Shown: positions 51,845 through 58,819 of the stretch, in pieces
How positions within the stretch are numbered: position 1 is the stretch's first letter
Layout: every line of letters starts with the position of its first letter
Source of the DNA: Anaeromassilibacillus senegalensis
GTDB lineage: Bacteria > Bacillota > Clostridia > Oscillospirales > Acutalibacteraceae
NCBI RefSeq assembly: GCF_001261775.1
Contig: NZ_LN868536.1
Location: 650,156 to 714,155, forward strand
Length of the DNA stretch: 64,000 nucleotides
Direction of reading: 5' to 3'
Notes under the pieces: generated by a model
Seen by the model: the letters and a program-made list of their open reading frames with translations, nothing else
Told to the model about the DNA's origin: nothing
Databases searched by the model: none
Made by a program: the position numbers and the translations under genes

Positions 51845-53308
51845 ATGGTTTTAAAAGAGTTGCTGGAAGGCCTGGACTATACCTGTTCCGGAGATGTGGA
51901 ACAGGAGATCACAAGCCTGGTTTATGATTCCCGCAAGGTGCAGCCGGGGGCGGTGTTTGTCTGCCTCAGCGGTTCGCAGGTGGATGGTCATATTTATGCG
52001 GAAAAAGCAGTGGAAGCAGGCGCCGCAGCGTTGGTGGTGCAGCGGGAAGTGCCGGTGGAGGGTGTGCCGGTTGTACGGGTAAAGAATACCCGGTATGCGC
52101 TTGCCGTACTGTCCGCGGCGTTTTTTGGGCACCCGGCGAAAGAGTTAAAGGTGATCGGCCTGACGGGAACAAAGGGAAAAACGACGACCTCCTATATGAT
52201 CCGCTCCATTTTGGAAAGCGCAGGCATCAAAACCGGCTTGATCGGTACCATCGGCACGGTGATCGGCGATCAGGTCATTAAGACGGAAAATACCACGCCG
52301 GAATCTTATGAGGTGCAGAGCTACCTGCGCCGGATGGCGGACGAGGGATGCAAGGCGGCGGTGATCGAGGCGTCTTCCATCGGACTCCGGGACCACCGGG
52401 TTTCCGGCTTTATCTTTGCAATTGGCTTGTTTACCAATTTCTCGCCGGATCACATTGGGGGAAATGAGCATCAGTCGCTGGAGGAATACCGTCAGTGCAA
52501 GGCGATGTTGTTCCGCCAGTGCGAAACCGGAATCATCAACATTGACGACGAAAGCTGGCAAGGCATTGTAGAGGGCCATACCTGCCGTTTGGAGACCTAC
52601 GGCTTTCATGAGGAAGCCGAATTGCGCGCAAAAGAGGAGCGGCTGGTTTCCCGGCCCGGCTATCTGGGGGTACATTTTGAGCTGGAAGGTCCCTGTGCGT
52701 TCGGTGTAGATGTGGATATTCCCGGCCATTTCAGTGTCTACAATGCGCTGGCGGCAATTGCCGTGTGCCGTCATTTCGGCGTGAGCGAGCAAAGTATTCG
52801 GGACGGCCTGAACCGGGTACACGTAAAAGGGCGTGTGGAACCGGTCAAGGTGCCCGGCAATTATACGCTGTTGATCGACTATGCACACAACGCGGTCAGT
52901 ATGGAGAATATCTTGGAAACCCTCCGGGAATACCGTCCCAACCGCCTGGTTTGTATGTTTGGCGCGGGTGGAAACCGCGCACGGTCCCGCCGCTACGAGA
53001 TGGGGGAAGTGAGCGGCCGGATGGCGGACCTCTCCGTCATTACCGCGGATAATTCCCGTTTTGAGGACGTAATGGATATCATTGCAGACATCGAGGTAGG
53101 GCTGCATAAAACGAGCGGGAAATATATTGTGATCCCGGACCGCAAAGAAGCAATCAAATACTGCATGGATACCGCACAGGACGGGGATATCATCGTGTTG
53201 GCCGGAAAGGGGCACGAGGATTATCAGGAAATCAAAGGCGTCAAGTACCATCTGGACGAACGAGAGGTCATCGCTGATATCTTAAAAGAGGAAGGGCTCT
53301 CTGTCTGA
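51845..53308 (+). CDS. murE: UDP-MurNAc-tripeptide synthetase (MurE family), variant motif
   Basis: A 487-residue Mur ligase. The P-loop is GLTGTKGKTTT (105-115), the carbamylated Lys is Lys219 (EEYRQCKAMLF), and the central domain has NFSPDHIGGNEHQSLEEY. The third domain carries MFGAGGNRARSRR. The residue-selecting motif, DNPR in diaminopimelate-adding enzymes, reads DNSR here (402-405, ADNSRFED). It adds the third amino acid of the peptidoglycan stem; diaminopimelate remains likely because of the Arg, but this is not certain. ATG 51845 has GGGAGG. It lies 67 bp before murF, and a second MurE elsewhere is possible. Confidence 0.88.
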   Translation: MVLKELLEGLDYTCSGDVEQEITSLVYDSRKVQPGAVFVCLSGSQVDGHIYAEKAVEAGAAALVVQREVPVEGVPVVRVKNTRYALAVLSAAFFGHPAKELKVIGLTGTKGKTTTSYMIRSILESAGIKTGLIGTIGTVIGDQVIKTENTTPESYEVQSYLRRMADEGCKAAVIEASSIGLRDHRVSGFIFAIGLFTNFSPDHIGGNEHQSLEEYRQCKAMLFRQCETGIINIDDESWQGIVEGHTCRLETYGFHEEAELRAKEERLVSRPGYLGVHFELEGPCAFGVDVDIPGHFSVYNALAAIAVCRHFGVSEQSIRDGLNRVHVKGRVEPVKVPGNYTLLIDYAHNAVSMENILETLREYRPNRLVCMFGAGGNRARSRRYEMGEVSGRMADLSVITADNSRFEDVMDIIADIEVGLHKTSGKYIVIPDRKEAIKYCMDTAQDGDIIVLAGKGHEDYQEIKGVKYHLDEREVIADILKEEGLSV

Positions 53309-53375
53309 TGGGGATGTGGAACAAACGGCGGGAGGGACTTCCGGCCGATTATCAAATGGAAAAGGAGGCAGGAAA

Positions 53376-54749
53376 ATGAGAATGACAGTGGGAGAAATTC
53401 TGAAAGCGTGCGGGGGAGAGCTGCTCTGCGGGGACGTAGAGACGGTGGTGACCTCCGTCAGCACGGACAGCCGCCAGATCGAGCCGGGCGCGCTGTTTGT
53501 ACCGATCAAGGGGGAGCGCACGGATGCGCACACATACATTGATGCAACCTTTGCAGCGGGCGCCGTTGCCTCCCTGACGGAAGAACATGCACGGATGGAG
53601 GATACCCATGCCTGGATTCGTGTACCCAGCACACAGACAGCCCTGCAGCTGATTGCGACGGCCTACCGGACGCAATTTGCGATTCCGGTTGTCGGTGTAA
53701 CCGGCAGTGTCGGTAAGACGACGACAAAGGAAATGATTGCTTTGGCCCTTTCCGCGGGTAAGAACATTATGAAAACGGAAGGAAATTTCAACAGCCAGAT
53801 CGGCCTGCCGCTGACGCTGTTTCGATTGGAACCGCAGAACGAGGCCGCTGTGGTGGAAATGGGCATGAGCGATTTTGGGGAAATGAGCCGTCTGGCGCAG
53901 ATCGCCGCGCCGAATGTTGCAGTTGTCACGAACATAGGAATTTCACATATCCAGCAGCTCAAAACGCAGCAGAATATTATGGAGGAAAAGCTGCATATCA
54001 TCGACCGTTTTACGTCGGAATCAATCTTATTTTTAAATGGCGACGATCCCATGCTTGCGGGATTGAGGGGCCGGATGCAGGTGCGTATGCGGTATTTTGG
54101 TATGCAGCCATGGTGCGATTACCGGGCGGAGCAGATTGAGTTTCATCCCAATGGCGTCCGCTTTGTTTTTTGTGCGGATGAAGTCCGCCAACAGGTGGAA
54201 TTGCCTGTTTTAGGGTTGCATAACGTTACCAATGCGCTTGCCAGCCTGGCGGTCTCTCAGGTGCTGGGGGTGGATTTACAGGCAGCGGCAGAGGCGTTAA
54301 AGGAGTACCGTCCGCTTGCCATGCGGCAACAGATTCACCGGCGGAGTGGGATAACCATTATAGACGATTCCTATAACGCCAGCCCGGACGCCATTAAAAG
54401 CAGCCTGGACGTCCTGCAGACGCTTCGCGAGCAGGACGGACGCTGTATCGCGGTACTCGCCGACATGTTGGAGCTGGGCGCACTGGAGGACCGCGCGCAT
54501 TACGAGGTTGGCGCTTATGCTGCGCGCACGGGAATTGATGCGCTGGTAACCGCCGGAGAGCGGGCAAAGCGGATAGCAGAGGGCGCAGGGGAGATCACAC
54601 CGAAACTGCCCTGCTTTGTCTGCGCCACCAACGACGAAGCGGTGGCGGCGTTAAAGGGATATTTACAGCGCGGAGACGTGGTGCTTGTGAAGGGTTCGCG
54701 CGGTATGCATACGGACGAAATCGTCAAGCGCGTGCTGGCAAATTTGTAA
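53376..54749 (+). CDS. murF: UDP-MurNAc-tripeptide--D-Ala-D-Ala ligase
   Basis: A 457-residue Mur ligase. The N-terminal domain has STDSRQIEPGALFVPIKGER, the P-loop is GVTGSVGKTTTK, followed by NFNSQIGLPLT and VVEMGMSDFGEM, all characteristic of MurF. The C-terminal domain has IIDDSYNASPDAIKSSL. It joins D-Ala-D-Ala to the UDP-MurNAc tripeptide in the cytosol. ATG 53376 has AAGGAGG. It is the last gene of the cluster, and a terminator follows 17 bp later. Confidence 0.93.
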   Translation: MRMTVGEILKACGGELLCGDVETVVTSVSTDSRQIEPGALFVPIKGERTDAHTYIDATFAAGAVASLTEEHARMEDTHAWIRVPSTQTALQLIATAYRTQFAIPVVGVTGSVGKTTTKEMIALALSAGKNIMKTEGNFNSQIGLPLTLFRLEPQNEAAVVEMGMSDFGEMSRLAQIAAPNVAVVTNIGISHIQQLKTQQNIMEEKLHIIDRFTSESILFLNGDDPMLAGLRGRMQVRMRYFGMQPWCDYRAEQIEFHPNGVRFVFCADEVRQQVELPVLGLHNVTNALASLAVSQVLGVDLQAAAEALKEYRPLAMRQQIHRRSGITIIDDSYNASPDAIKSSLDVLQTLREQDGRCIAVLADMLELGALEDRAHYEVGAYAARTGIDALVTAGERAKRIAEGAGEITPKLPCFVCATNDEAVAALKGYLQRGDVVLVKGSRGMHTDEIVKRVLANL

Positions 54750-54765
54750 TCTTTGTAAAATGGAA

Positions 54766-54813
54766 AAAGGGTGCGGAAGAAAGCCTTTCAGAGGCAGATA
54801 TTCCGCGCCCTTT
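54766..54813 (+). terminator. Terminator after murF
   Basis: AAAGGGTGCGGAA (54766-54778) pairs with TTCCGCGCCCTTT (54801-54813) with one G-U pair, followed by CTGTATTTT. Confidence 0.8.
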
Positions 54814-54856
54814 CTGTATTTTAGTGTGAATTGTTTTGATTTGCCTTGAAAAACTG

Positions 54857-54942
54857 TTACAAATTGTAATTATTTTCTCTTAAAGGCTTGTCAACCTCTC
54901 CACTGGTATGTTATACTGTAACCAATTTGTTACAAGTTGTAA
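54857..54942 (+). promoter_or_regulatory. Promoter flanked by two TTACAA-N-TTGTAA dyads
   Basis: TTGTCA (54888-54893) and TATACT (54912-54917) are 18 bp apart. Perfect 13-bp palindromes TTACAA-A-TTGTAA (54857-54869) and TTACAA-G-TTGTAA (54930-54942) lie upstream of the -35 and just past the start. A looser TGTAA-N6-TTACA dyad follows near 54950-54965. This is a classic two-operator layout for a dimeric repressor of the hydrolase gene at 55025. Confidence 0.65.
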
Positions 54943-55024
54943 TTTGATTGTAATGAATGTTACAGAAATGCATAAAAGGACAAGCCGTACCGGGCTTGCC
55001 GACGCTATATTTCGGGAGGTTACA

Positions 55025-55702
55025 ATGAAACGGAAATTTCTTCTTTTATTTACGCTGGTTTTCGCAGCGCTGATGCTGACCACAAATTTTGGACAAAGCG
55101 TTGCGGCGAAAGCGGCGGAGGAAAAGACGGGTGTTGGATTGGCGAATCATGTGCTGCTGGCGTATAAAAACGGCTGGAAGTACAGAAGCGGCTGCTACGG
55201 ACAATTTGTTGGGGACAAGCGTGCCAGCGACTGTTCCGGTCTGATCAAGTCCTATATCTGGTGGCAGGGAGAGGGAAAAAATCCAAAACCGGGTTCCGCT
55301 TCTGTGGCGGGCAGCTCTTCTGCAATGTTAAAAAGCGCGGAAGTTTCCGGAAATATCGATTACAATGATAAGTCTTCGTTACCGAGAATACACGGTTTAA
55401 TTCTTTATCAACCCGGTCATGTGGGGGTTTATGTTGGTAACAATATGGCGGTGGACAACCGCAGTACAGGCGAAGATATGAAATATGAGCAGGTCTTTGG
55501 ACGGAAGAATATTAAGTGGACCAAATGGTTTAAATTGCCTCAGGTTACATACCCGACAACCGGTTGGGCGACCTATGATGGGGAGCAGTATTATTATGAA
55601 GATGGACAGTACGTCGTCAATACAAAAAGAGTGATTGACGGGATTACATATACGTTCGGCGAAGACGGCCGGATTACAGAGCAGGTTCAGGCAGTAGCAT
55701 AA
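55025..55702 (+). CDS. Secreted NlpC/P60 peptidoglycan hydrolase with cell-wall-binding repeat
   Basis: A 225-residue secreted enzyme. Residues 1-30 are a signal peptide (KRKFLLLFTLVFAALML, cleavage near AAKA). The NlpC/P60 domain has the catalytic Cys70 (ASDCSGLIKSY), catalytic His132 (QPGHVGVYVGN), and Asp144 near the third polar position. The C-terminus (GWATYDGEQYYYEDGQYVVN, then GITYTFGEDGRI) is a choline/glucan-binding-like repeat pair. It should cut stem-peptide bonds in the cell wall. ATG 55025 has GGGAGG; the long leader carries two perfect dyads, so expression is probably tightly controlled. Confidence 0.88.
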   Translation: MKRKFLLLFTLVFAALMLTTNFGQSVAAKAAEEKTGVGLANHVLLAYKNGWKYRSGCYGQFVGDKRASDCSGLIKSYIWWQGEGKNPKPGSASVAGSSSAMLKSAEVSGNIDYNDKSSLPRIHGLILYQPGHVGVYVGNNMAVDNRSTGEDMKYEQVFGRKNIKWTKWFKLPQVTYPTTGWATYDGEQYYYEDGQYVVNTKRVIDGITYTFGEDGRITEQVQAVA

Positions 55703-55713
55703 TGAAATATAGT

Positions 55714-55749
55714 AGACCTCTTCCAGGCGGGAATGCTTGGAAGAGGTCT
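55714..55749 (+). terminator. Terminator after the NlpC/P60 gene
   Basis: AGACCTCTTCCA (55714-55725) pairs with TGGAAGAGGTCT (55738-55749), followed by TTTTTTA. Confidence 0.9.
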
Positions 55750-55953
55750 TTTTTATGTCTGTATTTTAAAGTGCTCTAAATGAATGATTTGTAAAATAAT
55801 GCTACATGAGAGTTAAAAAAGCTATATTTTAATCTAAAAAGGATTAATAAAAAAATTTTTAAGTTTTTTTAAAGTTTTTTTCAAAAAGTTGTCCCCTTTT
55901 TCCATTTTTTTACGTTCTAGTTAATGTAAAACATTTTAAGGAGGGCATTTTTA
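55750..55953 (+). other. AT-rich control region with phased T tracts
   Basis: No gene is seen. T or A tracts at about 55856, 55864, 55875, 55883, 55897 and 55905 recur at roughly helical spacing, so the DNA is probably curved. It precedes the secreted protein gene at 55954; I cannot place the promoter hexamers with confidence. Confidence 0.45.
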
Positions 55954-56391
55954 ATGCTGAAAAAAACACTCGCGCTTGTTTGTACTTTTTGTTTACTGTT
56001 CGCAATGGGGACGCAGGCAATGGCCACTACATCTGTGGAGTTGGATATTGATTCGACCGTTGCGGATCAGATTCAGCCGCGTTATACCGACATTATGGAT
56101 TTATATGCGGAACTGACGATCAACGGCAATAGTGCTGATGTTTACGTTTATGCAGTGGGCAGCAGCAACGTAACAAAGATTACTATCCAGGCGACTTTGC
56201 AGAAGGAGTCTTCCAGCGGTAAGTGGTCCACGGTAAAGAGCTGGAGCCAGACGTTCAGTGGAAATATTGCTGAACTGGAAAAAAGTTATCCGGTGTCTTC
56301 CGGTACATATCGTGTGTCCGCCACAGCGACCTTCTATACTTCCTCCGGTAAAGAAGTTGGGAGCGATACCAGTGGCACAGAAAGCTGCTAA
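55954..56391 (+). CDS. Secreted beta-rich protein of unknown function
   Basis: A 145-residue exported protein. The signal peptide (LKKTLALVCTFCLLFAMGTQ, cleavage near AMA) is followed by a Ser/Thr-rich beta-sandwich-like sequence (LTINGNSADVYVYAVGSSNV, TIQATLQKESSSGKWSTVKS, then SGTYRVSATATFYTSSGKEV). It resembles small clostridial secreted proteins such as those of the DUF6147 kind, but I am not certain. It ends in Cys. TAAGGAGG precedes the ATG. It stands alone between a terminator and a curved-DNA region upstream and a terminator downstream. Confidence 0.75.
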   Translation: MLKKTLALVCTFCLLFAMGTQAMATTSVELDIDSTVADQIQPRYTDIMDLYAELTINGNSADVYVYAVGSSNVTKITIQATLQKESSSGKWSTVKSWSQTFSGNIAELEKSYPVSSGTYRVSATATFYTSSGKEVGSDTSGTESC

Positions 56392-56465
56392 AAACTGCAG
56401 CTTTCCAGCAAATTCTCCTTTTTACTTTTGATTATAAGATCTCATATACAACCCACTCCCTTTAA

Positions 56466-56493
56466 AAGCCGCCTGCTTACCCTCAGGCGGCTT
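56466..56493 (+). terminator. Terminator after the secreted protein gene
   Basis: AAGCCGCCTG (56466-56475) pairs with CAGGCGGCTT (56484-56493), followed by CGTTCTATTTT. Confidence 0.75.
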
Positions 56494-56519
56494 CGTTCTA
56501 TTTTAAAGCAAAATAGAGA

Positions 56520-56552
56520 AAACCCACCGCTGATCTTATCAACGGTGGGTTT
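56520..56552 (-). terminator. Terminator after the small gene at 56571
   Basis: AAACCCACCG (56520-56529) pairs with CGGTGGGTTT (56543-56552). On the minus strand a TTTTCTCTATTTT tract follows. Confidence 0.75.
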
Positions 56553-56570
56553 GTTTTGGTGGGAAATTTG

Positions 56571-56807
56571 TCAGTTGCCGATCATGTAATCCAGGAACAT
56601 GGACTCATCCTCGGGATCCTCTACCTTCAGCTCAGCGGAAACAGTAGAACTTTTTGCGCTGTCCAACAGGGAGCGCACACCATAGAGCTGGCACAGTTTG
56701 CTCTTCAGGTTCAAGGTGTTTCCATCCTCTGTCACCAGATAAACGTTACCCTTTGCCTTGTCCAGAAGATCCAGTAATTTTTGAATATCAATGTCGTACA
56801 GTTTCAT
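56571..56807 (-). CDS. Small conserved protein, 78 residues (MKLYDI family, copy 1)
   Basis: A cytosolic 78-residue protein: KLYDIDIQKLLDLLDKAKGN, then VYLVTEDGNTLNLKSKLCQL, then an acidic C-terminus (EDPEDESMFLDYMI). It is paralogous to the next gene at 56924. I recognise the pattern from clostridial genomes as an uncharacterised small protein. ATG 56807 has AGGAGGAG; an ATG seven codons earlier overlaps the site. It has a consensus promoter and its own terminator. Confidence 0.65.
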   Translation of the reverse strand: MKLYDIDIQKLLDLLDKAKGNVYLVTEDGNTLNLKSKLCQLYGVRSLLDSAKSSTVSAELKVEDPEDESMFLDYMIGN

Positions 56808-56846
56808 TGGTTCGTCTCCTCCTATCATTCTTTCAACTGATACTTA

Positions 56847-56875
56847 ATTATACCATGTAAACTACATTAACACAA
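56847..56875 (-). promoter_or_regulatory. Promoter of small gene copy 1
   Basis: On the minus strand TTGTGT (56870-56875) and TATAAT (56847-56852) are 17 bp apart. The spacer contains TGTAGTTTACAT (56855-56866), which is repeated in the control region of copy 2. Confidence 0.7.
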
Positions 56876-56923
56876 TTATCCATTAGGAACAAGGGATGAA
56901 AGAAAAACAATTTTTAACAACTT

Positions 56924-57187
56924 TTATTCACACCAACCACTGGCCTTTGCACATCGGCTCATCCAATAAGCCGCAAACATTTTTTCATCCTCTTCATTCT
57001 CAAATTCGATTTCTGGAGAGATCCGGTTGCTTCCGGATTTTTCTACCAGCGTTTTGATGCAGTAAAGCTGTGCCAACTTACTGTTCAGGCAGAAAGAGAT
57101 TCCCTCGCCAGTCGTGAGAAACACATTGCCTCTTGCATGTTCAAGCAGGTTTACAAATTCACCCACACTGATGTTATACAGTTTCAT
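56924..57187 (-). CDS. Small conserved protein, 87 residues (MKLYDI family, copy 2)
   Basis: An 87-residue paralog of the gene at 56571: KLYNISVGEFVNLLEHARGN, then VFLTTGEG, then LNSKLAQLYCIKTL and an acidic segment (FENEEDEKMFAAYW). It has a divergent Cys-containing C-terminus. AAGGAGG precedes ATG 57187. Same direction as copy 1 but with its own promoter, so they are separately regulated. Function is unknown. Confidence 0.65.
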   Translation of the reverse strand: MKLYNISVGEFVNLLEHARGNVFLTTGEGISFCLNSKLAQLYCIKTLVEKSGSNRISPEIEFENEEDEKMFAAYWMSRCAKASGWCE

Positions 57188-57215
57188 ATATACCTCCTTG
57201 TAGTTTACATAAAAG

Positions 57216-57244
57216 ATTATATCATATATATTGCACAATTACAA
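57216..57244 (-). promoter_or_regulatory. Promoter of small gene copy 2 with an 11-bp inverted repeat
   Basis: On the minus strand TTGTAA (57239-57244) and TATAAT (57216-57221) are 17 bp apart. ATATTGCACAA (57228-57238) and TTGTGCAATAT (57255-57265) form a perfect inverted repeat around the -35. TGTAGTTTACAT (57199-57210) lies in the leader. The rest of the gap up to 57473 shows no accepted gene. Confidence 0.68.
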
Positions 57245-57473
57245 GTGTTTTGATTTGTGCAATATTTAAAATCTTGTAAAAATTTGGTTTTGAAATTAGA
57301 TAAGAGTGCGAAAAAATTTCTTCTATACCTATTTTTGGCATACTTTTCACAGCTTATGCGGAACGCTTTAAGAATGCGTACAAAAACGAGACTTTATTGC
57401 CAAACAGATGCACTTCCCCCCGCTTGGAAACATATATTGGGAATAATACTTGATCAAGCAGACAAGGAGTGAC

Positions 57474-57842
57474 ATGTTTATGGAAACCATTATCTATACC
57501 ATTGTTCCGGGGGATACGCTTTGGAACATTGCGCAGAGATATAATACCTCGGTGAATGACCTGGCTCGTTACAACGGAATCATTGATGTAGACCGTATTT
57601 ATCCGGGACAAACGCTGCGGATTGCCGTTGCAGATCGTCCGGTTGTCCCAGTGCCGCCTGTGGTGGACGATGAGATCATTGGGGATACCACCCTGCCGGC
57701 CTGGTATGTCGTCCGTCCGGGGGATACGCTGAGCGCTCTTGCCAATCGCTTCGGCACCAGCGTAGAAATGCTCGTTTGGCTGAATGACATTCCGGATCCC
57801 GACCGGATATTTCCGGGCCAGCGCCTCAGAATGCGTCCGTGA
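57474..57842 (+). CDS. Double-LysM protein
   Basis: A 122-residue protein made of two LysM repeats: IYTIVPGDTLWNIAQRYNTS to YPGQTLRI, and WYVVRPGDTLSALANRFGTS to FPGQRLRM, joined by a Pro/Val linker. LysM binds N-acetylglucosamine in peptidoglycan. There is no signal peptide, which is common for spore-coat or cortex-binding LysM proteins made in the mother cell, though that is inference. ATG 57474 has AAGGAG at 4-bp spacing; ATG 57480 gives 10-bp spacing and is equally possible. Confidence 0.85.
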   Translation: MFMETIIYTIVPGDTLWNIAQRYNTSVNDLARYNGIIDVDRIYPGQTLRIAVADRPVVPVPPVVDDEIIGDTTLPAWYVVRPGDTLSALANRFGTSVEMLVWLNDIPDPDRIFPGQRLRMRP

Positions 57843-57860
57843 TATAAGGAAACCTGTAGA

Positions 57861-57880
57861 GGCAGCCTTAACAGGCTGCC
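57861..57880 (+). terminator. Terminator after the LysM gene
   Basis: GGCAGCCT (57861-57868) pairs with AGGCTGCC (57873-57880), followed by TTTTTCTTTT. Confidence 0.85.
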
Positions 57881-57902
57881 TTTTTCTTTTGCTTGTAAAG
57901 GA

Positions 57903-57938
57903 AACGCCCCATACCCGTGTAACCGGCTATGGGGCGTT
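57903..57938 (-). terminator. Leftward hairpins after the Cys-rich gene
   Basis: AACGCCCCATA (57903-57913) pairs with TATGGGGCGTT (57928-57938); on the minus strand TTTCCTTTAC follows. A further hairpin (57941-57975) lies just before it on the minus strand. Both are between the LysM gene and the end of the Cys-rich gene. Confidence 0.65.
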
Positions 57939-58078
57939 GTATAGACCGGAGGCCAACTTTCGCCTTCCGGCCTATACGACAGTGTAAGGGAGGGTTGGAA
58001 CTCCGTTTCTACGCATTCAATTTTGATACCGCAGATCGGGCGCAAAGCAGGATAGAGCGCTTTGCGGAGAAACTAGCC

Positions 58079-58819
58079 TTAATCGCAGCACCTTGGTTTA
58101 TGGCAATGCTCGTCACAGCCGCATTCTCCTACCTTCGGAGGGAAGAATTCATTTGTGGGGAACTCAATACGGCGGAACATGTCGCAGGGATTATCACTGG
58201 TTGTTACGCATTCCTTTTCCGGAATACAGAAATCATAAGCCGGAATCAGCATCTGCACATTGCGCACGATCTGCACAATGGTAAACAGGCCGATGGTTAC
58301 ATAGATATTGCGGCAGGTATTCGTCTCAAAATTACCGCCAAAGCGCTGGCAGATGCAGTCCGGAATCCGGCAGCAGGGATCGCAGCACGTCATCGGACGG
58401 TCGCAGATGCGCGCGGACAGGCCGATCGGCTCGGCTACCTGCACGGTTGCTTTGGGGAGCACTCTGCCAGAGGTAATTTGCGGGTCAACGTCGTCGCAGG
58501 CAAGGTCGGAACTGAACATTTTGACATTGCCTTCACTGCCGAACAGGATCACTTTCTTGTTAAAGACAGCGATACCGCTTACGATCACGGGGCCGCCAGC
58601 CGGGAGGGAGTATACATCCAGGCAGACGTCAAAGAAAAAGGTCATATCAACGGAGTAGAATCCCTTATTAAAGGGAACGGGCTCCAGGTCTAGGTATACC
58701 GTGATCACTTCCACGTTCCGGATTCGGACGTTCGTGGCCTGCTCAATCAAATCGTGCTTATCGGGTGTGAAGTAAACGCGGAGGTCCTCCAGGCAGTCTT
58801 TATCAGAAGACTGATCACT
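58079..58819 (-). pseudogene. Cys-rich conserved protein, 5' end removed by the inserted element
   Basis: About 246 in-frame codons with no usable start. The body is conserved-looking: LEDLRVYFTPDKHDLIEQAT near the cut end, then VYLDLEPVPFNKGFYSVDMT and ILFGSEGNVKMFSSD, then a Cys-rich second half (CDRPMTCCDPCCR, CGCDEHCHKPRCC). The frame is open up to 58819 and is then stopped by TAG 58820-58822, which is the stop codon of the serine recombinase. A TTG at 58750 is not a credible start, as coding sequence clearly continues upstream of it. I infer the gene was cut by integration of the element; its start should lie beyond the window. Cys-rich clostridial proteins of this kind are often spore-associated, but that is a guess. 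Confidence 0.7.
58802..58815. other. Candidate attachment-site core at the element boundary
   Basis: ATCAG-AAGA-CTGAT is a small dyad lying exactly between the recombinase stop codon (58820-58822) and the recognisable body of the interrupted gene. Large serine recombinases use short dyad att sites next to their own gene, so the crossover probably lies within about 58795-58820. Confidence 0.4.

Noticed and set aside
52145..53251. A 368-codon minus-strand open frame
   Set aside because: Antisense to murE; no domain features.
57257..57472. A 71-codon plus-strand frame before the LysM gene
   Set aside because: Starts inside the inverted repeat of a leftward promoter, has no ribosome site and no convincing composition.
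58750..58752. TTG as natural start of the Cys-rich gene
   Set aside because: No ribosome site at proper distance, and conserved-looking codons continue upstream to the recombinase stop, so truncation explains the data better.
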